Assembly (NCBI GenBank): GCA_002689655.1
Contig: NZHC01000029.1
Location: 1-40,335, forward strand
Length of the DNA stretch: 40,335 nt
Source of the DNA: Rhodopirellula sp.
Lineage (GTDB): Bacteria > Planctomycetota > Planctomycetia > Pirellulales > Pirellulaceae
Direction of reading: 5' to 3'
The notes beneath the pieces are model-generated. The model saw only the letters and a program-made list of their open reading frames with translations. It was not told where the DNA came from and did no database searches. This document shows, in pieces, positions 8,142 to 17,800 of this stretch; position 1 is the first letter of the stretch; each line of letters opens with the position of its first letter. The position numbers were made by a program, and so were the translations under genes.

Positions 8142-9326
8142 TCAATGGTTCAGCATGGTCAGCGCGAAGTTGATTTCGGTGATGACTTCTGGATCTTGCT
8201 CGTGCTTCAGTTGGATTCTTAACGCGGTCTTCGCAGTCTCCCCTCCAATCTTACCCAACGCCCACGCGGATGCTCCCCGAACCAAGGGTTCCGTGTCCAG
8301 AAGTCCTTGATTCAGTGCCGGTAGCGAGGTCGGTTGCATCTGATTTCCCAGGACAATGGCCGCATTGCGTAGCACGCCTCTTCGGCGGGCACGCCAAAAT
8401 GGTGTTTTTCGAAAGCGTTGTCGAAACTGTTCATCATTGATTTTGAACAGTTCTGTCAAATCAATGTGATCGAATCGATCGGAAGTGGATTCCGGTCTGC
8501 TCGTCTGCGACTCGCTGGATTTCCGCTGTTCCTCTGCCGAGGCAATGCGGTTCGCGGCACGTGTTGGTTTGCGATTCCAAGGACATACTTCCTGACAGAT
8601 ATCACACCCATACAGCCAGTCGCCAATTCCTTCTCGAAGCGAAACTGGAATTGGACTCCTGTGCTCAATGGTGAGGTAGCTGATGCACCGCGATGCGTCG
8701 AGTACGCCCGGGCTGGGAAATGCATCAGTGGGGCAGGAATCGAGACAGGCTTGGCAGGTTCCACAGTGACTGTCATCGTGGCTGTCATCGTAAGGTAGAT
8801 CAGTGTTGCAAAGAATGCACGCCAAAAAGAAGTAGCTGCCTTTGTGTTTGTTCAAAAGCAAGGTGTTTTTGCCCTGCCATCCCAAGCCGGCTTGCTTTGC
8901 GATTTCACGTTCCATCAAGGGGGCGGTGTCAACCACGCCGCGTGCTTTAGCATCAGACGATTGTTGCGTGATTAGTTTGCAGAGTTGTTTCAGTTTTGGG
9001 TGAATGATGTCGTGGTAGTCGACCCCTGACCATACGTATTTGGCTATTCGTCCCATGCCATTTGAGCACGCATTCGCTTGCCCCGCATCATAAGGATAGG
9101 CCAATGCGATGATTGACTTTACTCCTTCCAGAACGCCATCAGGATGTTGGTAAGCCTGTTGGCGATGGGAAAAATAATCCATCTCGCCTGCGTATCCCGA
9201 GTTGATCCAAGCGACCAGATCAGAGTATCCCGAAAGTGAAATCGCAGGCGTGATTCCGAACTGTGAAAACCCCATGTCCGTCGCCGCTTGACGTAGGATT
9301 TCGGCAAGTTGGGTTGGATTGTTCAA
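8142..9326 (-). CDS. queG: tRNA epoxyqueuosine reductase QueG
   Basis: 394-residue cobalamin- and Fe-S-dependent enzyme that reduces epoxyqueuosine to queuosine at the wobble position of GUN-anticodon tRNAs. The family region VDTAPLMEREIAKQAGLGW, followed by GKNTLLL, carries the catalytic Asp. Two [4Fe-4S] cysteine sets follow (CGTCQACLDSCPTDA and CDICQEVCPWNRKP), and the C-terminal 100 residues form HEAT/PBS-type repeats, as in full-length QueG. The start is TTG 9326, overlapping the toroid stop as TTGA; it keeps the N-terminal helix (LAEILRQAATDMGF) expected in the family. It is translationally coupled to the ExbB/ExbD operon, probably without functional linkage. Confidence 0.94.
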   Translation of the reverse strand: MNNPTQLAEILRQAATDMGFSQFGITPAISLSGYSDLVAWINSGYAGEMDYFSHRQQAYQHPDGVLEGVKSIIALAYPYDAGQANACSNGMGRIAKYVWSGVDYHDIIHPKLKQLCKLITQQSSDAKARGVVDTAPLMEREIAKQAGLGWQGKNTLLLNKHKGSYFFLACILCNTDLPYDDSHDDSHCGTCQACLDSCPTDAFPSPGVLDASRCISYLTIEHRSPIPVSLREGIGDWLYGCDICQEVCPWNRKPTRAANRIASAEEQRKSSESQTSRPESTSDRFDHIDLTELFKINDEQFRQRFRKTPFWRARRRGVLRNAAIVLGNQMQPTSLPALNQGLLDTEPLVRGASAWALGKIGGETAKTALRIQLKHEQDPEVITEINFALTMLNH

Positions 9327-11242
9327 CGTTGAAATTTCTGCGTTGCCGGACGCGTTGCAATTCGGGCCTTGTTCTTCCGGATCGCATGGCGGTAATAGGT
9401 TTCAAGGCACAAGGCAGCCATCGAAGTTGTGTAGATTTCACCACCATAGCCACCCCATACAGTATTGGAAGACCAGCGACCGTCAGGTTGTTGTGTGGAT
9501 AATAAACGACGCTGCAGGGCATCGTTCCATAGATGCCATGCATCATCTTGAAGTTGGTGCAACGCGAGGGTCGCGTAATACCAGTAGTAGTAATTGTCGA
9601 CACCAATGCCCGGCGTTTGCTGCATTAGGAATCTTTCGGCTTCGGCGATTTCGGTATTGGGTACGATTTCACCAATGAGCAGGCGGGTTGCCAGAGCCTC
9701 GGATGTCATCGTACGTGTGGGGACCTCGCGAGGCCGGTAGGAAGCGAGGCCGCCTCGACCTGAACGCACGCTTCTGAGAAACCGTTGAATCCCGTTGACT
9801 GCTTGTGGGTCGATGGGGATTTTTGCACGGTGCCCCGCGTCCAGAACCATTGCCTGCCAGCCTAGTTGACTGAGGTCTCCATCGCGGTCATATCGCGTGT
9901 ATCGCCAACCACCTGTGGCTGGGATCTGCATTTGTCTGGTGTACGCGATTGCCCGTTCGGCGGACACAACGGCCGACGCGTCCTGGGTGATGGCGGCGGC
10001 TTCGCACATTGCCAAAGCTGCGATGCCGTGGCTGTAGGTTGCTGAGTAGGCAGAGGTGTTGGGTCCCGCCAACGAGCCCATGTTTTGGGGGGATCGGCTT
10101 TGCGAATTGATCAGAAATGCGAGGCCTCGATAAACATGATCAGCATACGGGCCTTGATGGTGCGTGTTCCCTGCCCCCATCATCGCCAGGAGAGCAAGTC
10201 CAGTGATTGCAGTTTCAGAGTTTCCGCCAGCGCCATGACGATTCACGCCTAGCGGTGCCCGCTCCACGCCGGCACCAGTGGTTCGGGGATTCCATGAGCC
10301 ATTGGGTTGTTGGGTCTTAGCTAAAAAACGCAAGGCAGAAGCAACTGCCGCTTCTGTTTCCGCACTACCGCCCGTCTCTGCCAACGCCGTGATCTTCGCC
10401 TCGCCGTTACGATTAGCAAAGTCATTTTGGTTCGGTTGGCTAGGAGCAACCAGCGGCGAAGTTTTGGCGGAGGCAAGTTGGGACGGCGTCGAGGGTGCTG
10501 TCTGTTGAGGATTGGGTTCACGTGCCGGTGACGAGTCGGTTTGTGTGGAAGCAACCGTGGGGGTCGCTGAGATCGGAGGCGTTGACGATGGGTTTTCAGA
10601 AAAAGCCGAGTCCAATAAAGAGTCCAATTGTGAAGTCATGCTCGCAGCAATGTTTGGATTTACATTTTGGGGGCTTGTATCAGTTGATACCGTGATTGCC
10701 TCTGTCTTCAGAAGTTCCGGGATCAACGACGCGATCGCAAGTGTTTCAAGCTGCGGCGGGGGATTGGTAACGGAGTTGGCAGATGACTCTGACGCAGTCG
10801 AGTTTTGCGTTGTATTAGCGGCCGCGTCTCTGCTCTGCACGGCTACCGTTTCTGCAGGGGGCGTTTCCGTGCTTGGAGGCTCCAGCAAGTCCGTCAAATT
10901 GGATAGTGGCAACGGACTGATCGGCGTGTCCAGTTCCACTTGGTCAGAGGCGAGTGCCGCGTCAGGATCAAAAAATTGAAAGGAAGCTATCGATTCTTCC
11001 GTTGACGTCGCAGAGTCGCTGGGAACCGTGGCTTGACCACGAAACATTGGCAACTTGGGAACCAAAATGATCAGGGTCAAGTGAAGTGCGATGGAAATCG
11101 ACAGGCAAATAACACCCGCTTGTCGCCCTTGCCGCTTTTTCCTTCCAAATAACCAGACAGCGGCAAGCAGTAGCAAAACGGCGAAGGCCGCAACCGTGTA
11201 GGTGAGTCGAGGATCTGCCCATAAAGGAGCCTGATCTATCAA
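9323..11242 (-). CDS. TonB-like membrane protein with alpha/alpha-toroid (squalene-cyclase-like) domain
   Basis: 639 residues. TM1 is at about 13-34, then a basic loop, and TM2 at about 43-62, which contains Ser50-xxx-His54 (SISIALHLTLII), the same spacing as the Ser16/His20 motif of TonB. A low-complexity Pro/Ser/Thr/Ala linker (about 70-290) could span the periplasm. Residues about 293-625 form a prenyltransferase/squalene-oxidase-type toroid with QQPNGSW (311-317) and QQPDGRW (584-590). I see no DXDD cyclase motif, so catalysis is doubtful. TTG start, overlapping the exbD stop as TTGA. Known: ExbB/ExbD energise TonB through its TM helix. Inferred: this protein is the force-receiving partner of the ExbB/ExbD encoded upstream, with the toroid as effector or ligand-binding end. 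Confidence 0.75.
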   Translation of the reverse strand: MIDQAPLWADPRLTYTVAAFAVLLLLAAVWLFGRKKRQGRQAGVICLSISIALHLTLIILVPKLPMFRGQATVPSDSATSTEESIASFQFFDPDAALASDQVELDTPISPLPLSNLTDLLEPPSTETPPAETVAVQSRDAAANTTQNSTASESSANSVTNPPPQLETLAIASLIPELLKTEAITVSTDTSPQNVNPNIAASMTSQLDSLLDSAFSENPSSTPPISATPTVASTQTDSSPAREPNPQQTAPSTPSQLASAKTSPLVAPSQPNQNDFANRNGEAKITALAETGGSAETEAAVASALRFLAKTQQPNGSWNPRTTGAGVERAPLGVNRHGAGGNSETAITGLALLAMMGAGNTHHQGPYADHVYRGLAFLINSQSRSPQNMGSLAGPNTSAYSATYSHGIAALAMCEAAAITQDASAVVSAERAIAYTRQMQIPATGGWRYTRYDRDGDLSQLGWQAMVLDAGHRAKIPIDPQAVNGIQRFLRSVRSGRGGLASYRPREVPTRTMTSEALATRLLIGEIVPNTEIAEAERFLMQQTPGIGVDNYYYWYYATLALHQLQDDAWHLWNDALQRRLLSTQQPDGRWSSNTVWGGYGGEIYTTSMAALCLETYYRHAIRKNKARIATRPATQKFQR

Positions 11243-11652
11243 CGATTCATCCTTTTCGTGGAAATGCCAATGTTCTCGATTCCACTGCGGCGAACTACCT
11301 GCAATACCTCGACCGTTCGCTGCAGTGAGCCTGATGCTTCACCACGCACGATGGCTTTTGCGTCAGGGTAATTGGTGTGGGACTGTTTCAGAGTCGTCGT
11401 CAAGTTGTCGAGTGACATTGTTTCTCCATTCAGAGAGACACTGTCATCGAAAGCGATTTCGATAAGCAATTCATCGGGGCCCCGTGTGATTGCTTGCATT
11501 TGGCCAGCTGTCGGGACATTCACTGGAATCTTGCTCTCGGCCTCACTGAACTCGCTTCCAACCATGAAGAAGATTACCAAGAGGAATACGACGTCGATCA
11601 TTGGGGTCAGGTTGATCGTTGCGTCTTCTGTCTTTTGTCGACCGGTCGTCAT
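11239..11652 (-). CDS. ExbD/TolR family proton-channel subunit
   Basis: 137-residue ExbD/TolR protein with one N-terminal TM (INLTPMIDVVFLLVIFFMV, about 13-31). It has the conserved Asp20 that carries protons through the ExbB pore and a periplasmic domain ending ENIGISTKR. The length is standard. It follows the exbB-like gene after a 118-base gap containing a hairpin, and overlaps the toroid gene by four bases. The gene order indicates a dedicated motor for the toroid protein rather than a generic TonB system; no tonB or TonB-dependent receptor gene is in the window. Confidence 0.92.
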   Translation of the reverse strand: MTTGRQKTEDATINLTPMIDVVFLLVIFFMVGSEFSEAESKIPVNVPTAGQMQAITRGPDELLIEIAFDDSVSLNGETMSLDNLTTTLKQSHTNYPDAKAIVRGEASGSLQRTVEVLQVVRRSGIENIGISTKRMNR

Positions 11653-11711
11653 CAGATCGCCACTAGCAAAGAGGATTGTGTTTTATGTTTTAAGGTGGGC
11701 AGGGTCCTGGT

Positions 11712-11739
11712 CAACCGGCCGCATTGATGCATTCGGTTG
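11712..11739 (-). promoter_or_regulatory. inverted repeat between exbB-like and exbD-like genes
   Basis: CAACCG (11712-11717) and CGGTTG (11734-11739) enclose a second stem GCAT/ATGC (11721-11730), giving a nested hairpin in the 118-base spacer. There is no U-tract. It could be an attenuation or RNA-processing element lowering exbD relative to exbB, which would fit the excess of ExbB in known complexes; that role is inference. Confidence 0.35.
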
Positions 11740-11770
11740 CCTTGATACCTGTCCCCGCTAGGAATCGTGA

Positions 11771-12769
11771 TCAGGCTGCTCTTCGTTTCCGATTCGATTG
11801 ATTTCCACCTGCATTTTCAAGCCCCTCGGCGGAGATACAGTCCACCACTCGTTGGCAAAGTTTGTCAATCTCGTTCAGGTAGCTGTCTGATTTACTGCTG
11901 AAGTACATGTAAGCAAGATAAGCTGGGATCGCCACTGTCAGGCCACCGGCTGTGGTCATGAGGGCGACGCTGATGCCTGACGCCAGTGATTCCGGTTGTC
12001 CAAGGGACGCTTGGGAACTGATGGTTTCAAACGAATCGATCATTCCAAGCACGGTACCCAATAAGCCGATCAGAGGCGCGACGTTACTGATCGCGTGAAA
12101 GACTCGCAGGAATCGCCGCAAGCCATCGGCAACGCGATCACCTGCGTCCATCACGGCCTGCTCGACTTCGAACATGGGGCGTCCCCAACGACGGACTGCT
12201 GCGCGGAACACCTCGGCAACAGGGCAATCGTACTCTTCGCAAAGTTCGGTTGCTTCTTCATAGCTCAGTTGTCCATCTTCAACACATTCCGTAAACCGAC
12301 GTACAAAAGGTCTTGGGATTACGCGTGCTCGACGCAGGGCAATCGTTCTCTCGATTGATAACGAGAAGACCACCAGGCAGCAAATCCCTAGCGGTAGCAT
12401 TAACCAGCCGCCTTCTGAGATTTTTGCAAAGAAACCAGGTAGTTCCCAGCCAGCTTCCTGTGCAGATTGCACAGGTGCTTCAGCAGCATTTGTCTGGAAT
12501 TCCGTTGATGGAATGGCTGATGCTGGAATAGAGGGGGCTGCGCCAGCGTTGAAATTTTGATTGATTGGCTGGAAGGGAGGTGCCGATGTCGTTGGCTGAT
12601 TTGGGAATTGCGCCATCGCAGGTCGAATCTCGATCATCCACCAGCTGGCGCCGAGTGCCAGAACGATCAATGGCAAAATTCGGGATAGCAGTTGCCATTG
12701 ATGACGGTTCGACTTCCCGTTGACGGGTAATAGCCGAGAGTGGGTTGGTTGGCGATGTTGTAGGGTCAT
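11771..12769 (-). CDS. MotA/TolQ/ExbB family proton channel with N-terminal extension
   Basis: 332-residue inner-membrane proton channel. An N-terminal hydrophobic segment (about 30-50, ending EIRPAMA) may be a signal or extra TM. It is followed by about 65 residues of Pro/Ala/Gln-rich extracytoplasmic sequence, then the ExbB core: TM at about 122-140 (GGWLMLPLGICCLVVFSL) and the hallmark channel TMs FHAISNVAPLIGLLGTVLG and ISVALMTTAGGLTVAIPAY. Such N-terminal extensions are common in planctomycete ExbB proteins. Its ATG overlaps the TPR gene stop (ATGA), so translation is coupled. It should assemble with the ExbD-like subunit. Confidence 0.92.
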   Translation of the reverse strand: MTLQHRQPTHSRLLPVNGKSNRHQWQLLSRILPLIVLALGASWWMIEIRPAMAQFPNQPTTSAPPFQPINQNFNAGAAPSIPASAIPSTEFQTNAAEAPVQSAQEAGWELPGFFAKISEGGWLMLPLGICCLVVFSLSIERTIALRRARVIPRPFVRRFTECVEDGQLSYEEATELCEEYDCPVAEVFRAAVRRWGRPMFEVEQAVMDAGDRVADGLRRFLRVFHAISNVAPLIGLLGTVLGMIDSFETISSQASLGQPESLASGISVALMTTAGGLTVAIPAYLAYMYFSSKSDSYLNEIDKLCQRVVDCISAEGLENAGGNQSNRKRRAA

Positions 12770-14679
12770 CGTCGTATCGTCGGTTGGGATGAAGAAGTGG
12801 GTGAAGAATTGTTGTTAGATGCCAAAGCTGCGATGCGCGTACTTGCTGAAGAGGCATAAGATGTGTCTGCGAAACGACTCAGGATGGCGCCGTAGCAGAG
12901 CGTTGCCTCTTTCACTCGGCCCATTTGCTCAAACGATTTACCAGCCTGCAGATAAGAAGCAGCTACCCAGATGCCAGTGGTGTCCATCGCTTCTACCTTT
13001 CGGTAGGCCTCAATTGCATCTTTGTGACGACGCTGCATGTACCAGGTTTCACCAATCAGCCACTGAGCTCTGGCTCGCAATTCTGCTGCGGTCTCGGCCG
13101 ATCGAACCACCTGTTCAAGAATACTGCGTGCTTTGTCAAAGTTCGACCTTCGGATCGCAAGTTCGGACTCCAACATCTTGGTCAAGGCAATGCTTGCGAC
13201 ATTGTCACCGGCAGCCTTCCGAGCTGACTCGATCCGCTCTTCCGCTTTGTCCGGGTCATTGCCAAACGCGGTTTCCGTCTCAGCACAGCGAATCAAAATG
13301 CGGAAATCTTCCGCGGATCTGACATCAGCCAAGTGAACCCACCACGCATAAGCTTGTTGCGTTTGTCCGGTTTGGGTGAGAGCTTCGGCAAATAGTCGCT
13401 CAATGGCGAGTGTCCGTGTGGGGTCAGCTGTACTCAACTCTTCCGATTCCGCAGCGATTGCGAGCATCGACCAGCGGGACGTACGGCCTGCCCATCGGCA
13501 CGCTGCTTCACGTGCTGCCGGGGTGACTGGTCGAGCGGAAGTGGAAGAAATCAATTTGACCGCCAATTGCTCAGCGTCTGATTCTCGTTTCGCGGTTTGC
13601 AATTGTCTCAGTGTTTCGGAAGTTTTTTGGCCTGTTGTATCAGTGACTGCCAAATGTTCAGACAGATTCGACCATGCAGTCAACTCTGAGGTCTCTGAGG
13701 CAATGACCAAGCCAAGCATGGTTGTGCTGGCGTCAAACGAGGCCAAGTCATTGGCACTCGCTTTTGCAATGATCCAATGCTTGACGGAACTCGGTATCAA
13801 TGCGGGTGAGAGCCCACAGTTTGTACGTACGACTGCAATCGCGGCTTCCGAATCCGGCCAACGATTCAGCAGGTCAGAGAGCATTGCGGTAGAATCCGTA
13901 TCTCGTCCCAACTGTTTCAAACATTGAGCGCATCCACGTGCCGCATTGGGTGCATCTTTATGATCTGGGTATTGGTCAACAAAATTGGCCAATTTGCGAA
14001 CGGCATCTGATGATCTTTCATTTTGTACAGCCGTAGCCCATGCATCACCAAGGAGAGCCAGCGGGCGTTGTTTCTGATCCGAGTGACTCAGCGCAATTGA
14101 GTAAGCCGTCGATGCATCCAGATAACTTCCGCGACTGAGGGATGCGGAACCAGCGCGAAGCAGAACCCAAACAGCTATCTTCTTGTGCTGCTCAGTGAGC
14201 TTAAATGCGGTGCTGGTTGAAGTGGTTGATTCGGATGGATTCGAAGAATCGCTTGAGGCTGAATCCGGGCTCATGATTGGTTTGAGCGTCGCAATGGCCT
14301 GCGGAATGTTTTGGTTTTGTACCATCACTTCGCTCGCCGCAAGACGGACAAGAACCTTGTCGCTATCGGACAGTCCGGATGCTAACGGTGTCTCTGATGC
14401 ATTGACTGCCAGTTGATAAAACTCAGTTGACTCTTGCACCTTTCCCGCATTTTGCAAACCACGTGCAAGCCTCGCGAGGGCGAAGGTCAAGTCCTCGTTT
14501 TGTGCGGGCTCGTTTGTGATGCTTCGCGCAAGTTTGACCGAAGCCTCCCAGTTTTTCTGTGAGGTGAGTTGGTCAAGTTTGGCCGCATCGCCCTCTGCTG
14601 ATCGCCCTTCCCGGGCCGGGATGAGCAACAGTGCAAAGATGGCGACAGCGGAAAGGATACGATTGGTTCTCGTGGGCAT
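12766..14679 (-). CDS. secreted tetratricopeptide-repeat protein
   Basis: 637-residue helical-repeat protein. The frame is open from 14808, but ATG 14679 is followed at once by a good signal peptide (RILSAVAIFALLLIPAREG, cleavage near GRSA), so I use it. The rest is TPR-like: alternating Ala/Leu-rich helices such as AKLDQLTSQKNWEASVKLAR, VLLRAGSASLSRGSYLDAST and ARAQWLIGETWYMQRRHKDA. The end is Ser/Asn-rich. It is the first gene of the coupled ExbB/ExbD/toroid operon. A periplasmic TPR partner for a TolQR-type motor recalls CpoB (YbgF) of Tol-Pal, though the gene order differs and no sequence kinship is claimed. Confidence 0.8.
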   Translation of the reverse strand: MPTRTNRILSAVAIFALLLIPAREGRSAEGDAAKLDQLTSQKNWEASVKLARSITNEPAQNEDLTFALARLARGLQNAGKVQESTEFYQLAVNASETPLASGLSDSDKVLVRLAASEVMVQNQNIPQAIATLKPIMSPDSASSDSSNPSESTTSTSTAFKLTEQHKKIAVWVLLRAGSASLSRGSYLDASTAYSIALSHSDQKQRPLALLGDAWATAVQNERSSDAVRKLANFVDQYPDHKDAPNAARGCAQCLKQLGRDTDSTAMLSDLLNRWPDSEAAIAVVRTNCGLSPALIPSSVKHWIIAKASANDLASFDASTTMLGLVIASETSELTAWSNLSEHLAVTDTTGQKTSETLRQLQTAKRESDAEQLAVKLISSTSARPVTPAAREAACRWAGRTSRWSMLAIAAESEELSTADPTRTLAIERLFAEALTQTGQTQQAYAWWVHLADVRSAEDFRILIRCAETETAFGNDPDKAEERIESARKAAGDNVASIALTKMLESELAIRRSNFDKARSILEQVVRSAETAAELRARAQWLIGETWYMQRRHKDAIEAYRKVEAMDTTGIWVAASYLQAGKSFEQMGRVKEATLCYGAILSRFADTSYASSASTRIAALASNNNSSPTSSSQPTIRR

Positions 14680-14869
14680 CTTCGATGAGCCTGATGAGCC
14701 GAGCCTACTAAGTCGAGCGGTTGGTGTGACAACAGCACGAACTGAAACCACGGGCAGATTCTGCCCAAGGATCCCTTGCAGATACCCCAAATCCCGTGGG
14801 TGACGCAATCCCGACTAGAGTGCCGAATTTTTGAGACGACTGATGTTCGCCATCTGAGGGGCAGCGTTG

Positions 14870-14884
14870 GAGAGGCCGCCTCTC
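14870..14884 (-). other. short hairpin after the giant secreted-protein gene
   Basis: GAGAGG (14870-14875) and CCTCTC (14879-14884) form a perfect six-base stem with a three-base loop just past the stop of the giant gene. No U-tract follows on the minus strand, so it may mark an mRNA end or processing site but is not a standard intrinsic terminator. Confidence 0.3.
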
Positions 14885-14892
14885 AATCACTG

Positions 14893-17800
14893 TTATTTCA
14901 GTCCGTCCATGAAACATGAATCTGCTAGCAACTGGTCAACACGCGCCGCCGTTGTGAAGTTTCGCTTGAATATAGGGGTTTGTTCGAGAGATTTCTGCGT
15001 TGTCGGGGGGGGGGCTGGGGCACTGGACACGAATGGCGCGTGTGAAACTTGTGGGGTTCCCGCGCCGAGACCCACGGTATTCGTCAAGCGGTCGTACTTG
15101 CGACCAAGAAATGCTTTGCCTTCCCCTTCTGCCGAATTTGTGGCAAGTTCATTCAGGATTAGAAGAGCATCCAACGTGGTGATAAAATTGCTGCCGTTCT
15201 GATCGAAATAAAAGCCGGGAAAAGTGCCCGTAGCGAGAGGGTCGTCAAGCTGGGAGGTGATCGGATCTGAGTATGCGTGCTGCCCAAGTTCGTTGATCAC
15301 GAGCAGTGCATCCAGCGTCGTCACCTGATTGTCACCGTTCACATCGCTTGGACGGAGGAAGTTCTTCCAAGGGCTGACGGGAAGGACATGGATGCTTGCA
15401 TTGGCCACCTGATGCGTTGCAATTTGCGTAAACGCATTGTTGATGACGCTCGATGGCCCCAAGTTCCAGTTTGTGAGGTCAGTGAAGTTGAGTTGGTCCT
15501 CATCGTTCAAAAGCACCAGCAGTTGATTTTCAACTGGTGACATCTTGTTAATTGCAGGAGCATCAAGTGTGATGTTTTGATTGACGGAATGGGTCAGGTC
15601 CAGCGTTTGGAAGTTTTCGATTGAGACAGCCGTGCCGGTCAGGTCCAGCGTTGCGTCGTTGCCAATAAGGCGTGCTGTGTTGCGACCACCACCACCGCGC
15701 AAGGTCAGACCAGAGGCGGGGAACACGGCCGTATCGACAAAATCGACGCTCAGCAATTGATCGATCTCGCGACCGGTGAGAGTCAGCGAACCGATGCTTG
15801 TCGTGTTCACTCTCAGTACTTCCGTGCTTCCTGTCTGTGCAACCAGTTGATCGTCATCAATGAAGACATTGGTTTCATTGCTCACGAGTTCAACGAGGAC
15901 GTCCTGCGGGTTCGTACCGTCCAGAAGAGTGATGAGATGATCTTCCACTTCACCGTCAGACGCTCCTCCCGTTGGCTCGAGTCCCCCTGTGGAACTGATT
16001 CGGAATCGTGCCGCTGTTGAACCGACAGTCGAGCCTGCAGGGATTAGATACGAAATCAGGTTGCTGCCAGACCTGGCATCGAGTGTATCTGCGATTTGCT
16101 CTCCCGGGTCAGACCAGTCACCATCCGCGTTGAAGTCGACCCACGCATCTACTTTACCAGCTTGAGATGCAATGATTTCGAAACTTGACCTCGTATCGGC
16201 AGTTGCCAAAGTGATTGCGTCGGCGATTTGCAGTACCCCATCCTCGTCAGTTCCGTCGCCAGAGGCATCTGAGGAAGCTTGGCCATCGATTTCTGCATCA
16301 ATGCTCGCTCCCAGTGTGAGCGTTCCTGTGATGTGTCTCGCTCCGTTGTCGGCGAGGCTGACGGGATAGGTTGCGGGAGCATCGCCGAAATCCTGTGCCT
16401 GCAACACATCAATATTAACTTGAACAGAGTTGTTCACGTAGTTGTTATTAGCGTCGGGGACGAAGGTCGTAGAAAGGATCTGATTGTTGCCAATTCCAAG
16501 AACGGTGCCTGCTTCCGGTGTGTAGGTGAATGCTCCAGGAACCTCGCTGGTCGCGTTCAGTTGAACTGCGCTTAATGGGGTGCCAACGGCAATCGCTAAC
16601 GGGTCGTTCCAGGTAATGGTCGGCGTGGCTTTGAGAACATCGATACTCACGCTCGCAGAAACGGGGTCAAACCCTGGGGTGCTAGGGTTGAATAGCACCT
16701 GGAGTTGTTGGCCAGGATTGGCATTCAAAAGAGTGCCTGAGACGGGTGTGTAGGTGAAGTTCCCTGACACGTTGGCTGACGCATTGAGTTGTGTAGCGGT
16801 CAATGGGGTGCCGTACACAATGTCGTTCGGTGGATTCCACGTGAGCGTTGGCGTACTCGTGGTGACATTGATTGTTGCCGTGGTGTCAGTCACGCTGTAC
16901 AGGTCTAAGTCGTCGGGTGTGAATGTGGCCGTCAGGGTTTGCCCTTGCCCGAGGCTGAGCACGGTTCCTGCTGTGGGCGAGTAGGAAAAACTCCCTGGGA
17001 TGTTTGCAGTGGCGTTCAGTTGTGTCGAACTCAAAGGCGTTCCCACGGCGATGTCCTGCGGGTTGGACCAGTCGAGCTGAAGTGGAAGTAGGGTTTCGAT
17101 CGCGCCTATGTCCAACGTGCTGCTAACTCGCTCTTGAGGTGCCCCCCGCTGGTCGTAATGAAGAGCAGGTGTGAAAAGCTGCGGGTCGAATTCAGGGTCT
17201 CCGGCGTCAATCAGCGGGCTACCCTGTTCAGGGCGGTGGCTTGGCGTGGGGCCGCCGTAGTCGCTCAGTGCCGACAGCATCGGGTCAATCACTCCACCAG
17301 CATTGGCATCTCCTACAAGATTTCCATACGTGGGGTCCGTGGTTTGTGATTCGGCCAAAGTGGTGCCTGTATTGTCGCCGACCAAGCTATAGCGTACGGC
17401 ATCCGCCAATATCAGAACGCCAGTACCTGTGAAGTCGGGAGCCGGGCCGCTGTCGGTGTTGTTGGCGATGACTGAGTTCTGAAGGGTCAGACTTGAGCCA
17501 CCCTCAGGGGTTAATGCAATGCCACCGCCCAAGCCACTTGCTGAATTGCTGACAATCGTGGAGTTGTCGATGGAGATCGTAGTGCCGCTGCCGTGAATGC
17601 CCGCACCGTCTCCTTCCAGAGTGTCGTTACCTGATACGGTGGTGTTGATTAGCTGAAGAGTTCCGCTTTCTAGCTGCAGACCGCCTCCTTGTGCGTTGGT
17701 GCCTTCGGTTGAGTTGCCAGAAATGGTGCTTGATCTAATGTGCACGTCGGTTTGTGACCAAATGCCTCCTCCGCCCGCTGCGTCTCCCGCAGTGAGGTTC

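Noticed and set aside
8123-8143. Hairpin GAACTGC/GCAGTTC at the queG stop as an intrinsic terminator.
   Set aside because: On the minus strand it is followed by AAAATAA, not a U-tract, and the aminotransferase gene follows at only 97 bases, so cotranscription is as likely.
9323-11242. Calling the toroid protein a squalene-hopene cyclase.
   Set aside because: I see only two clear QxxxGxW-type repeats and no DXDD acid motif, and the protein has a TonB-like membrane N-terminus and long linker not found in cyclases.
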